DNA from: Eggerthellaceae bacterium UBA3686 | GTDB taxonomy: Bacteria; Actinomycetota; Coriobacteriia; Coriobacteriales; Eggerthellaceae | DNA length: 64,000 nt | Assembly: GCA_002371495.1 (NCBI GenBank) | Contig: DFIX01000046.1 | Span: 1 to 64,000 of the forward strand | Direction of reading: 5' to 3' | Part shown: positions 8,190 through 17,200 of the stretch, piece after piece | Numbering within the stretch: the first letter of the stretch is position 1 | Layout: the number at the start of each line of letters is the position of its first letter | The notes under the pieces: model-generated | The model's input: only the letters and a program-made list of their open reading frames with translations | The model's database searches: none | Told to the model about the DNA's origin: nothing | Made by a program: the position numbers and the translations under genes

Positions 8190-10430
8190 CTATTCATCCT
8201 CCCCAACTTTGTATACTTTCACGAGCGTCGATTTGTAGTTGGCGCCAAAGCCGCTCGGGCCAGGATTGAACGGCACCAAGTTGTTGATAGCCAAATCGAA
8301 TACGTCGTAGAGCTTTTCGGGATCGCCTTCGGGATGCCACCATGCATGGTCGGCGGACGCGATGCCAGCCGGCATCTCGAAAGTCTCATTGACCTTGCAT
8401 TTTGCTCGTCCCAAATAGTTTTCAACCCAAACCCATTCGCCTTGCTTCACGCCAAACTTCGATGCGTCATCCGGATGGATATCCAGCACGGGCTCGGGAT
8501 GCATTGCGCGCAGGCGCGGTATTTGACGATGTTCGGAATGGAACGAATTCCAACGTCGTGCGCCTGTCGTGAGAACGAGCGGGTATTCTTCGCACATTTC
8601 GGGAGTAGAGTTCGGACCGGGCTCGGGCTCCTTGAAGTAAGGGAGCGGATCGAGCCCGAACATGTTGTAGATGTTGCACCACAGCTCGATGCGGCCCGTC
8701 GGAGTCTCGAAACCGACTTGACCGTCGCTTCTGAGAAGACCCTTTTCATGGCGGTGGTACTCGAAGGGCACGTAGACCGGCGACACCTCGCGCAGCTCGT
8801 CGTACTTGTAGCCCGAGTCCTGCAAGACCTCTGTGAACATGTCCTGAACGGTTTCCCACGGCCAGCACTCTGGGTTGAAGCGCTTGCCCAAAAGCAGATT
8901 GATTTCCATGTCGGACTTGGTGTCGCCTGGATCGCACACCTGGTTCATGGCGCCGGCTTGCTGGATGCCGCAGATGAGCGAGAGTCCGTCACGTTCGGGG
9001 AAAGTGCACACGGGCAGGAACACGTCAGCAAGGGCCATGGCGGTCGGCGTCATGAACAGGTCGACGACGACGATGAAGTCGAGTTTCTTCATGCCTTCAA
9101 GCACGCGCTTCGGGTCCGCTGACATGCATGCCAACGGATTGTGAGCCTGCAGCCATGCACCGTGCAGCTTGTACGGCTGGTCGGTTTCGAGGCACCGTAT
9201 GACCTCGTCGTCGGAACACGATGTCATGGCGGTCTTCATGAGCTGGTAGTTGCCGACGATACGCTTGTCGTCCATGCCTTCAGGCAGGAACTCGCGCCCC
9301 CACTGCCCGCCCATGACGTCAAGGATCTGTGTGTTGGCGATTAGACCGCCGGGCACCTCTATATTGCCCGTAATCTCGAAAATGGCAGTGACGGCTTGGC
9401 CTGTACCCATGGCTTCGCGGGTCTGGTCGATAGCGACGCCCCATTGCAACGTCGCCGGCTTCGCATTGGCGATCATACGAGCTGCTGCGGTGATCTTTTC
9501 GGCAGGCACCCAGCAAATCTCGGCCACCTTCTCGACGGGGAAGTCCTTCGCGCGCTCTGCGAGCTCGTCGAAGCCGTAACACCACCTGTCAACGAAGTCG
9601 TGGTCGTACAGGTCCTCCTGGACAATGATATTGATCATGGCCAGAGCCAATGCGGCATCGGTACCGGGGCGGACACGGAGATGGAGCTCGGAGCGAGCCG
9701 CAAGCCATGTCATGCGCGGGTCGATGACTATGATCTTCATGCCGCGCTTCATGAGATCAACAACCCAATGGCCGAAGAAGCCGTCCGCGTTCGCGACGAT
9801 GGGATTGTTTCCCCAAATGACCATGACCTCGGGGACCTTGTACTCGGGATTGTCATACCGGTCGAACCACGCTTGCGAGCAGTCGGCGATGTAAAGCGAC
9901 CCGGCTGTGCACGACATGCCTGCAATTCGCGGAACATAGCAGGAAAGGCCCGAGAACAAACCGGTCATGTTCGGAGAGCCGTAAGCGTACATGAGACGGT
10001 CGGCGTACTGCATGACGTCGCGACCGGTTCCATGAGTGAAGAAGAACGTTTCCGCGCCGTACTTCTCCTTGATCTCCATCATGTTATCGTAGGTGTAATC
10101 GAGAGCTTCATCCCAGCTGACCTGGCGCCATTTATCCTTGCCGCGGTCTTCGCGATTGCGAATCATCGGATGCAGCACGCGCTTCGGACTGTTGACGACT
10201 TCCTTGATGTCGAGGCATCTCGCACATAAGCGTCCATGGTTGTAGGGGCTTTCCTCGTCGCCCTCTACGCGCACAAGTTTTCCGTCTTTGTCCGTGTACA
10301 GCTTGATGTCGCATCCGATGTGGCACCCTGGCGCCGTCCACGCTTTGCTGCGCGTAACCGTCAGCTCACCTTCTTCGTACTGCCACGGTTTCGAATGCTC
10401 TAATTCGCGGTACCCGCTGTTCCCACTCAT
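8190..10430 (-). CDS. Molybdopterin oxidoreductase, catechol-dehydroxylase-like (cassette B)
   Basis: A 746-residue paralogue of the enzyme at 4015-6339. It shares the unusual Cys layout (CHIGC, then LCARC), the putative metal ligand in SGLSCYVPRIAG, the pterin-binding VMVIWGNNPIVANADG stretch and the C-terminal TTGARRWNSFHSEHRQ region. No Tat signal is visible. Start chosen at MSGNSGY, with AAGGGG 9 bases upstream; the 34 further upstream codons look untranslated. The LysR gene upstream is co-directional, and a perfect palindrome lies in the 145-bp gap. A substrate-specific dehydroxylase or related reductase acting on an aromatic is likely; the substrate is unknown. Confidence 0.85.
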   Translation of the reverse strand: MSGNSGYRELEHSKPWQYEEGELTVTRSKAWTAPGCHIGCDIKLYTDKDGKLVRVEGDEESPYNHGRLCARCLDIKEVVNSPKRVLHPMIRNREDRGKDKWRQVSWDEALDYTYDNMMEIKEKYGAETFFFTHGTGRDVMQYADRLMYAYGSPNMTGLFSGLSCYVPRIAGMSCTAGSLYIADCSQAWFDRYDNPEYKVPEVMVIWGNNPIVANADGFFGHWVVDLMKRGMKIIVIDPRMTWLAARSELHLRVRPGTDAALALAMINIIVQEDLYDHDFVDRWCYGFDELAERAKDFPVEKVAEICWVPAEKITAAARMIANAKPATLQWGVAIDQTREAMGTGQAVTAIFEITGNIEVPGGLIANTQILDVMGGQWGREFLPEGMDDKRIVGNYQLMKTAMTSCSDDEVIRCLETDQPYKLHGAWLQAHNPLACMSADPKRVLEGMKKLDFIVVVDLFMTPTAMALADVFLPVCTFPERDGLSLICGIQQAGAMNQVCDPGDTKSDMEINLLLGKRFNPECWPWETVQDMFTEVLQDSGYKYDELREVSPVYVPFEYHRHEKGLLRSDGQVGFETPTGRIELWCNIYNMFGLDPLPYFKEPEPGPNSTPEMCEEYPLVLTTGARRWNSFHSEHRQIPRLRAMHPEPVLDIHPDDASKFGVKQGEWVWVENYLGRAKCKVNETFEMPAGIASADHAWWHPEGDPEKLYDVFDLAINNLVPFNPGPSGFGANYKSTLVKVYKVGEDE

Positions 10431-10543
10431 ACGAGCCCCTTCCCTCTTCTCATATCCCGTCATATCGGCAGCCCTTTTGACTGCTTTGCATAAGACGAGT
10501 TTAAGAGGCTCTGAAGTGCATTTATGTTGCATGATTCGACTAT

Positions 10544-10564
10544 GCTATTCCGCTGCGGAATAGC
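10544..10564. promoter_or_regulatory. Palindromic operator candidate upstream of cassette B
   Basis: Perfect 10-bp inverted repeat around a single central base (10544-10553/10555-10564, half-site GCTATTCCGC). It is located between the LysR stop and the molybdoenzyme start. The ATTCC-N5-GGAAT core resembles LysR-type half-site symmetry. No T-run follows, so an operator is more likely than a terminator. Inferred target of the adjacent LysR protein. Confidence 0.5.
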
Positions 10565-10575
10565 AAAAGCTCATG

Positions 10576-11478
10576 CTAATTCACTTTGTCTGAGAATAAA
10601 ACCTCGCACAGGCATTTGGAAAACAAATCGATTGCCTCGTTTTCGCGCGAGTCTTTGCGAATCATGCCGATTGCGGCTTGTATATCTATGTCTGTAAGCG
10701 GTACAAACGTGTAACCTTCCTTGAAGAATCGCAAGGTGCAGTTGTACGTAAGAGCAACGTAGTTATTTGCCGTTAGGAGTGGGCCAATCCCCGCAAGGCC
10801 ATGTGTCTCTTCGGCTATATCGATATTAGGAAACGCCTTGAGCAGGCGTGCAGACGTGATGCTGCCCATGATGGGGAACGATGCCGGACTTGGGATGAGC
10901 AAGCGCTCTCCCGCCAAGTCGGCCATCGTAATCGCACCTTTTCGCGCGATAGGATGCCTGTTGTCAACCAAAGCGCCGAACAGCTGTCGCTCCATGAGGA
11001 AAAACGACATGTCTCTGGGCACAGCGTCTGTTATCACGATCGTTATCCCCAAATCGATATCGCCGCTTTCGACAGCTTGGACAACTTCTTCCGGCTCCAT
11101 GGGATACATGCCGAGCTTAACCCCTGGAGCCTTCACCTTGAAAACCCTGCAGGCATCCGCAACGGAACGAGGAGGGGCTGCAACGATAAACCCTATGTCG
11201 AGTTTCGACATAAACGAAACCCTGATATCGTTTACAGCCTCGATAGCATCATCATATGCCGAGATGACGTCGCTGATTTTCGAAGCGAACACCTTCCCTG
11301 CGCTTGTTAGCCGCACGGAATGGCTGTCACGGACGAACAGGCGTGCCCCAACTTCCTTCTCGAGAGAGCTGACATGCTTGCTGAGTGTCGATTGCGCAAT
11401 CTGCAAACGCCGCGCTGATGCCGAATAGTTAAGGCTCCGCGTCAAATCGAGAAACTCGCGTAACACCGAAATATCCAT
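10576..11478 (-). CDS. LysR-family transcriptional regulator (cassette B)
   Basis: A 300-residue LysR protein. The HTH region contains LNYSASARRLQIAQSTLSKH and LEKEVGARLFVRD; the rest is the effector-binding domain. Start chosen at MDISVLREF, with an AGGGGGG site upstream; the frame extends 12 codons further. It is transcribed in the same direction as cassette B and lies just upstream of it, an unusual non-divergent arrangement for LysR. It may activate cassette B through the palindrome at 10544-10564. Confidence 0.88.
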   Translation of the reverse strand: MDISVLREFLDLTRSLNYSASARRLQIAQSTLSKHVSSLEKEVGARLFVRDSHSVRLTSAGKVFASKISDVISAYDDAIEAVNDIRVSFMSKLDIGFIVAAPPRSVADACRVFKVKAPGVKLGMYPMEPEEVVQAVESGDIDLGITIVITDAVPRDMSFFLMERQLFGALVDNRHPIARKGAITMADLAGERLLIPSPASFPIMGSITSARLLKAFPNIDIAEETHGLAGIGPLLTANNYVALTYNCTLRFFKEGYTFVPLTDIDIQAAIGMIRKDSRENEAIDLFSKCLCEVLFSDKVN

Positions 11479-11539
11479 CGCCGATACCCCCCTATTGTGC
11501 GGGCTCGATTGCAATCACACTATCATATCCCGATGATCT

Positions 11540-11797
11540 TTATTGTGCAGAAACGCTGAACCCGCCGATGCGCGCCCCGCACGCTAGGGCCAGTTTCGAT
11601 TTGCATGTTACACCCACGAACCCAGATGCTATGGTTTTTAACCACAAGCAGACGATTGCTTTGCAAACCATCTCGAAGCTACCATCGATGGCAAGGTTGA
11701 TGCGCATGCAAAAAACAACCCAGGCGAAATACAGAGCTTGGCTCCCTTGTAGCTTTTCGAAACAACGGCCGTTCAGTCGGCAGTCTTTTACATGCAC
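11540..11797 (-). pseudogene. Remnant of the cassette-associated membrane protein
   Basis: The last ~58 residues align without gaps to the C terminus of the membrane protein at 1728-2222. Shared elements are a VC(K/Q)A(I/V)V.LW core, (I/A)A(S/A)GF(V/L)G(V/I)(T/A)C and KLA(L/M)A. The N-terminal three helices are missing and the start region is unrelated. It is a 5'-truncated relic, showing that the membrane protein once existed as a second copy next to cassette B. Confidence 0.65.
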
Positions 11798-11880
11798 GGA
11801 AAGGCGGACACGTCCTTAGAGCAAACATGCCCGCCCTTCAAGATAACTTTCCAATTTGAAACGGTTTTCCGACAACTCCC

Positions 11881-13215
11881 CTAGCCGAAAACCGGGTGCG
11901 GGATCGACTCGACGTCGAAGCCGAGGTTGCGGCCTTCCTTGATGTAGGGGAACAGGTCGACGGTGGCCTTGATGCGCACCTGGCGCTTGCCGGGCGTGCC
12001 CCAGAGCACCTCGACGACCTTGCCCTGCTCGGCGTAGTCCATATCGACCGTGGCGAGCGAGATCATCTCGCGGGTCTTCGGCGAGAGCATGCGACCAGAT
12101 GCAGCACCGACGAGCTTGTCGCCGTCGTAGACGCCGTCGATGTGCACGGTCATGTTACCGCCCACCGGGTCGTAGTCCTCGACCATGTCCATGACGTCGG
12201 TCGGGTTGACGGGGTCCATCGACGCCTCGACGGCCGCCATCACATCAGCCTTGTCCCAGACGAGCGTGACCATGGAGTTGTGGTGCCCGTCGAGCTCGGC
12301 CTGGATGGCCGCCTTGCCCGGGAACTCGTGGCCGAAGTTGACCATGCCCTCCCAGCCCAGGTCGACCGGGCTGCGGTACACGAGCCCGGATTCGGGGTCG
12401 AGGCTCCCCGTCACCTTGATCGGGAAAGGGAAGTCAGCTGCTGGCCAGTGGGTGTTCACCTGCGGGATGCTGCCCTCGGTGTGAGCGTTGCGGTACGCGT
12501 GGCGGCCGAGCTCGGTGATGCCGTACTCCTTGCCCACCTCCATCAGGCAGTTGTACACCTCGTGTGCGTCCTCGACCATGCCGTGCACCTCGTAGCCGAG
12601 CGTGCCCGCCATGCTCGTGCGCAGGATGAAAACGTCCTTGCCGGCGATCTGGGCGTCACGCAGGTACATGAACTCGAGGTCGTGCAGATCGGTCTTGGTC
12701 GCCTGCTCCACGACCTCGAGCGAACGCGGGCCGCACAGCTGGAAGAAGAAGCGCTTGGCGCAGGTGTCCTTGCTCGTAAAGCCGTAGTCCTTGCCGGTCA
12801 TCTGCGCGAGCATCGCCGGGTCGGGCAGGCACATGGTGATGAAGTCCTCCTCGGAGCGGCGCACCAGGATGCCGTCGACCATGACCTTGCCGTCGTTGTT
12901 GCACAGGATGGTATGGCGGCACTTGCCCACCGGGAACTTCTTGAACGTGTTCACGCTGATATCGGTGAACAGATCGAGCAGCCCCTTGCCGTGAACGTCG
13001 TAGAACAGGAAGGGGTTCAGGCCCGCGTGGATGTAGCAGTTGTCGTACCAGCTGAGCTCCTCGTCCACCCAGTTGGTGAATTCGAACGGGTACACGGGGA
13101 AACTGCCGTCGTCGAGTGGGCGCCAGCCGCCCTCGGGGCCGCACTGCGCCGCGTACTTCAGCGGGTCGAACGGCATGAACGGCGAGGTCGTGATCTTGAT
13201 GTCGCTGGTGGTCAT
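11881..13215 (-). CDS. GcvT-family aminomethyltransferase / THF-dependent O-demethylase-like
   Basis: A 444-residue protein of the GcvT fold, longer than a glycine-cleavage T protein and close to the length of the aromatic O-demethylases LigM and DesA. Visible family elements include SVNTFKKFPVGKCRHTILCNNDGKVM (shown by residues ~95-120), a folate-binding region ending RTSMAGTLGYEVHG, and the C-terminal barrel (SPKTREMISLATVDMDYAEQG). AAGGAGA precedes the ATG. No other glycine-cleavage genes are nearby. Family knowledge suggests methyl transfer from a methoxyaromatic or methylamine to tetrahydrofolate. The neighbouring dehydroxylase cassettes favour a methoxyaromatic, but this is inference. 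Confidence 0.75.
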   Translation of the reverse strand: MTTSDIKITTSPFMPFDPLKYAAQCGPEGGWRPLDDGSFPVYPFEFTNWVDEELSWYDNCYIHAGLNPFLFYDVHGKGLLDLFTDISVNTFKKFPVGKCRHTILCNNDGKVMVDGILVRRSEEDFITMCLPDPAMLAQMTGKDYGFTSKDTCAKRFFFQLCGPRSLEVVEQATKTDLHDLEFMYLRDAQIAGKDVFILRTSMAGTLGYEVHGMVEDAHEVYNCLMEVGKEYGITELGRHAYRNAHTEGSIPQVNTHWPAADFPFPIKVTGSLDPESGLVYRSPVDLGWEGMVNFGHEFPGKAAIQAELDGHHNSMVTLVWDKADVMAAVEASMDPVNPTDVMDMVEDYDPVGGNMTVHIDGVYDGDKLVGAASGRMLSPKTREMISLATVDMDYAEQGKVVEVLWGTPGKRQVRIKATVDLFPYIKEGRNLGFDVESIPHPVFG

Positions 13216-13514
13216 GGGAATCTTCTCCTTTCGATAGTGCGCGACAGGCTTTTCACCTTGTCCAAATCGCCTATTCGAAGGGTACGGCCTAGGAACGATG
13301 AGTGGTGCTTCCCGTTCGGCATGATTGATTCTCAAAAGGCATAATGCGTTACGTCCTTGTGGACAGGTGACCGAAAGCACACCGAATAACGCAAGGGCCT
13401 CGTTGTCCCCATGGGCTTCTGAACGGCCCCGAGGAGGAGCGGTGGTAGCCTAAACCCGCAATGCAATCCTCAGCTACCGCCAAGGAGGGAGGGAAGAAAC
13501 GGCCGAAAAATTCC

Positions 13515-13960
13515 CCCGCAATAAAATCCCTGACCGTTTTACCAGTTCAAGGACTTGATTTTGGTCAAGGGGGTTCGAACGCCCGGAAAACGAGCCAGTG
13601 GCTCGTTTTCAGTGAGAACAGGCAAGCTTCAGCTTGCCCAGGAACAGGATTTGAACCTACGGTCCAGGGGTTCGCTAAAGCTCACCCGTTCTCGCTCAAA
13701 ACAGTCCACTGGACTGTTTTGCCGGCGCTTCGCGCCGTCGCTCGAACCCTCCGGGTTATGAGTCCGCGTTTCCTGTATCGGGACGTCTCGGCTCTTTCGT
13801 CTGTAAACTCAAAATCCCAGATGAACCGCCATTTTGACATCGTCTCTTATCGCATTGCATCGGCTGGCATTCTCTAGCATTCCCCCCCCGAATTCCCCCA
13901 TTTTTGCCAAAACCGCGATTTCGATTCCCCCCTCGCAGTGCTTGTGTAAAACCTCCTTAG
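13515..13960. repeat. tRNA-fMet 3'-end copy with inserted palindromes (copy 1)
   Basis: Bases 13515-13566 copy the terminator region found just downstream of the intact tRNA-fMet (45186-45239). Next come tRNA 3' pieces (GGATTTGAACCTACG, then CTCCGGGTTATGAG) split by insertions. The insertions are hairpins: 13587-13609 (AAAACGAGCC arms), 13621-13638 (GGCAAGC arms), 13698-13720 (AAAACAGTCC arms) and 13723-13737 (CGGCGC arms). Bases 13780-13955 are almost identical to 44249-44425. Reading frames across it are spurious. It resembles a decayed attachment site or dispersed palindromic element. No gene is seen in 13216-14002. Confidence 0.75.
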
Positions 13961-14002
13961 AGGACGTCGGGGAAGGCGCAGACGCCCGGTTGTTCAGGAT
14001 GT

Positions 14003-14701
14003 TCAAACGAACATAATCATGTAAATGGGGAGATAGGCCACCTTTCCGTCCTCGTTCACGTTGCCCTCGCACAGCACGATCGCCTGCTCGATCTCGTAGT
14101 TCGGCGAGCTCAGGATGTTGTGCAAGGCGCTGTGACGCTTGTAGTCCTTCCCCGATTTCACCTCGATGGGCAAGACGGTGACGCCACCCCTCTCGCACAC
14201 GAAGTCGACCTCCCCGAGCTTCTTGTTCCGGAAGTAATGCAGGTCGTGCCCGTGGGCTTTGAGTTCCTGCGCGACGGCGTTCTCGTATACGGACCCGTAA
14301 TTTACCCCGAGCCTGTCGCTGAGGATCCCCTTGACCACGTCCATGCCGCATGCCCGGCACAAGAGGCCGACATCGTCCATGAACAGCTTGAAATAGCTGC
14401 GCTTCTCGGAGAGCTTCAGCGGGTGCCTCGGCTCCGTCACGCTGATGGCCGGAAGCGCGACCCCGGCATCGACGAGCCAGAGCACCTGGTTCTCGTAGCG
14501 CTCGTAGGTGCCCCTGGGGGCGATACTCGCAAACGTGAACCGCTTGCTCTGCGAGTCGAGCTGGGAGTGAATCTGATCGAATATCTCCCGTATCACGAGC
14601 TTGTGCTCGTCTGGCGCGTATTGGGAGATATCCTCCCTGTACAGGCGGATGATGTCCCCTTGGACGGAATGGACGGCGCCCATGTTAGTGTATTTTTCCA
14701 A
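14003..14701 (-). pseudogene. DUF4143-type AAA ATPase, N-terminal part missing
   Basis: About 230 residues match the C-terminal two thirds of AAA/DUF4143 proteins: IQGDII-LYREDIS-like segment at the start, then the nuclease-like domain with GEVDFVCERGG and VLPIEVKSG. The P-loop, Walker B and sensor regions that should fill ~170-190 residues upstream are absent. The region upstream (14702-14950) contains no ATPase sequence that I can see. It lies next to a repeat copy, as does the complete paralogue at 42771-43946, so recombination at the repeat may have removed the 5' end. Confidence 0.7.
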
Positions 14702-14950
14702 CCTCGAATAGTTCCGATTCGCGCATCTTTCAACCCGAGTAGATTGGACCGTAATTTCTTTTCATTGCACTCGTTTGCACTTGTCAAGCTTCGGGTCTGC
14801 GTCAAAATCACCATCGTGTGCGCAAATCCGCAAATCCGCGGCACCGGCCACATGTCGGTTAAGAAGAGGCTGTTCATTTCGCACATACGATGGGAAATCC
14901 GAATATTACACCGATGAAAACCCGAATGTATAGCAATAGGAATTCCGAAT

Positions 14951-15814
14951 TTATAGAACTTGAGGATGATTGCTTTCTTTTGTGATTCGGAACCGACAAT
15001 AATCCGCTCCACGTAATACAGTTTCTGAGATCTCCACCTCAAAACTACTGTTCGGCTCCAAACGGCCGAGGATATACAAGATACTCTGTCTAGAGCAATT
15101 GCATTGATCCGGATCAGTAATCTGGCCGAACAGTACTTTCGGGCAAGTGCATCTTTCGTAGCCAAGTTCGTAGACACGGCCGGGCTCGATGACTCTCCCG
15201 AAGTATCCGCTTCCGTTCATTGCCTCGCCGTAAACCCTGTCCAGATCGCCATCGCAGGATTGGTAGAGCTCGAGCTGGGCGGGTAGGACACGGTCCTTCA
15301 CGCATGCGATAGCCTGATCATTCTCGAGGAGCTCTTGAAGAGTTGCCACCTCGCAGCCCTTGCCGGCGTAGTAAGCAAGCATCTCGTCGATTTTCCGCAG
15401 GTCATAGCTCGTGACGCAGTCGGACAGGACGTGCACCGCATAGCCGGCTTTCGTCATGTTGTAGCAGGTGGACTTCACGCAGGCGGTTGCATCAGCCCCG
15501 ACGATATAGAACTCGGTGATGCCGCTTTCCTGGATATAGTCGACGAACGCCTCACTGGTCAAAGCGCTGGCCTTCGTCTTGACGAAAACGTTGTCAGTCA
15601 CGACCTTCAGTTCCGGGACAAGCTCTGCTCCCTTCGAGCCAGGCTTGAACGTGCGGGAGCCTGGAGAGGGATTGTTGTGCTTGATGTAGACGACCTCCAG
15701 CCCCTGCTCCGTCGCCCAATCGATAGCGGCATTGAGGTTATCGATGATATCCCGATAGTGCTTCGTTATATCGTTTTGAATGTCGATTACGACGAGCGCT
15801 CGTGTGCTTACCAT
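14951..15814 (-). CDS. Isochorismatase-like hydrolase fused to Cys-rich V4R-like domain
   Basis: A 287-residue protein. Residues 1-165 are a cysteine hydrolase of the isochorismatase/nicotinamidase type with the catalytic set D11 (VVIDIQND), Lys near 79-81 and C112 (GADATACVKSTC). Residues ~175-287 form a second domain with paired cysteines (CTCP, CNCS) and the ending ETVLRGADYCRFRI. This resembles 4-vinyl-reductase/V4R-like or L-2-amino-thiazoline-type small-molecule and metal-binding domains. AAAGGGG precedes the ATG. The fusion suggests hydrolysis of a C-N bond coupled to ligand sensing or a second step. Substrate unknown. Confidence 0.75.
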   Translation of the reverse strand: MVSTRALVVIDIQNDITKHYRDIIDNLNAAIDWATEQGLEVVYIKHNNPSPGSRTFKPGSKGAELVPELKVVTDNVFVKTKASALTSEAFVDYIQESGITEFYIVGADATACVKSTCYNMTKAGYAVHVLSDCVTSYDLRKIDEMLAYYAGKGCEVATLQELLENDQAIACVKDRVLPAQLELYQSCDGDLDRVYGEAMNGSGYFGRVIEPGRVYELGYERCTCPKVLFGQITDPDQCNCSRQSILYILGRLEPNSSFEVEISETVLRGADYCRFRITKESNHPQVL

Positions 15815-15907
15815 AACTGACCCCTTTCCATTTTGAGGGCTTCGAATCGTGTGCGGCCGCGTCCTACCAGCCAGAATCTCAGTATGTTAGTTGCCTTTCC
15901 GTAGTGG

Positions 15908-17200
15908 TTACCAAGCCGGCTTTGGGCTAATGGGAGTTGCCTCTGAGACCAGGATCAGACCGTCGTACCAGATCGAGGGACATTGGTACACCCGATATGT
16001 CATCGGCAGCACGAGCATGAGCGGCGAGTAGCCCTCGCCCAGGCTGCCCATGTACATGTAGGACGAACAGACCTTTCCTAGCTCCGAATCTGCAGGGACC
16101 TTCGAGAAGTCCAACCAGCAGACGTCGAATCCTGCGGTCTTCGCGGCCTTCGCCAGCGGGTCATGGGAATAGAAGCCGAAATCGAAACGGCTGTTCATGA
16201 AGGGCATGTTGCACGTCGTGTGGTAGAAGTCCGTGCCGATGGCGTAGTAGCCTTCCCCGAAGTCACGTGAAAGGAGATTGCCCGTTGATTCGTAGCTCGT
16301 CTTCGCCACGTGCCCGTCGTGGGCGGAGACGAAGACCATGCTGTGGCCGAGCATCTGTTCCTGCTCGGAAATCCAGTGGATGTTGTCCGCCATCATCGCA
16401 TCCCTGCGCAAGCTGGAGTCGCCGCTCGATTCGGACTCCATGGCCTGGTAGTACGTGCAATGCTGCAGCAGTACGTCGGCGAAGTGGAGCTCGTGTGCGG
16501 AAGCGCCGGCATCGGCAAGCTCCTGTCTGATGGCAGAAATGATTGCAATTCTTTCGTCCCAAGCGTACGCATCCGACCAGTCTTCGCCGTTAGCGAGAAG
16601 GTGGAGGCTCGCCGTGTCCACGCCGTGGTTCTGGCACGCCTCGATCAGGTAGGCCAGGTTGTATGCGCCCCGCTGCATGTCGAAACCGTAGAAGCGCAGG
16701 TCTTCGTCGGGTGCTGCGGTTTCGTTGTACGCGCGCATCCACGCGACGAGATCTGCCATCTCGTCGGTGCGGTAGATGGTGAAGCCGATTGCGGCTGTCG
16801 CTTCGTCATAGCCGATCGATGCGACTGCTCCTTGGGAGATATCCGACTCGCCGTGGATGTATCGGTTCACCACCTCGCATCCACCGAAATCGCCTTCCAG
16901 CGCAAAAGCGCGTACGTCGTATTTCTCTACGAGCACTTTGAAGACATCAAGCTTGAGCTGCTGGAACTCGGAATTGCCGTGCGTCGCCTCGCCGAGCGCG
17001 ATGATGCGTGCGTTCTCAGGAACCGTAATCTCTGAAACCGGCTGCGCGTACTTAGCAAACTCGGCGGCATCGGCAGAAGGCCCCGTACCGAACCCTCCAT
17101 AATGCGAGAACGCGAGCGCAACAACTGCGGTTGCTGCGACAAAAAGCAATGCGATTCCCAAACGGGCGCGCTTACCCTTCTGTCTGGCGGATGCCTTCAT
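15908..17200 (-). CDS. Erythromycin-esterase-family protein, membrane-anchored
   Basis: A 430-residue protein with a basic N terminus and one hydrophobic segment (residues ~14-31), so it is exported or anchored with its catalytic domain outside. The domain carries the EreA/B-family motif GEATHGNSEF (about residue 69) and downstream FALEGDFGG and FYGFDMQRG elements. Its ATG follows the TAG of the 55-aa membrane gene with no gap, implying translational coupling. The upstream TetR gene completes the operon. The family includes macrolide esterases and succinoglycan biosynthesis proteins; resistance activity is not established by sequence. Confidence 0.78.
   Translation of the reverse strand: MKASARQKGKRARLGIALLFVAATAVVALAFSHYGGFGTGPSADAAEFAKYAQPVSEITVPENARIIALGEATHGNSEFQQLKLDVFKVLVEKYDVRAFALEGDFGGCEVVNRYIHGESDISQGAVASIGYDEATAAIGFTIYRTDEMADLVAWMRAYNETAAPDEDLRFYGFDMQRGAYNLAYLIEACQNHGVDTASLHLLANGEDWSDAYAWDERIAIISAIRQELADAGASAHELHFADVLLQHCTYYQAMESESSGDSSLRRDAMMADNIHWISEQEQMLGHSMVFVSAHDGHVAKTSYESTGNLLSRDFGEGYYAIGTDFYHTTCNMPFMNSRFDFGFYSHDPLAKAAKTAGFDVCWLDFSKVPADSELGKVCSSYMYMGSLGEGYSPLMLVLPMTYRVYQCPSIWYDGLILVSEATPISPKPAW

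Noticed and set aside
11896..13344. Plus-strand frame of 482 codons opposite the GcvT-like gene
   Set aside because: Antisense shadow rich in His, Val, Leu, Asp and Arg, without a domain or ribosome site.
13461..13877. Open frames across the tRNA-derived repeat (also at 22070-22290, 42520-42770 and 44090-44300)
   Set aside because: They translate tRNA pieces and hairpins, have no ribosome sites and recur in several frames in every repeat copy; such predictions are spurious.
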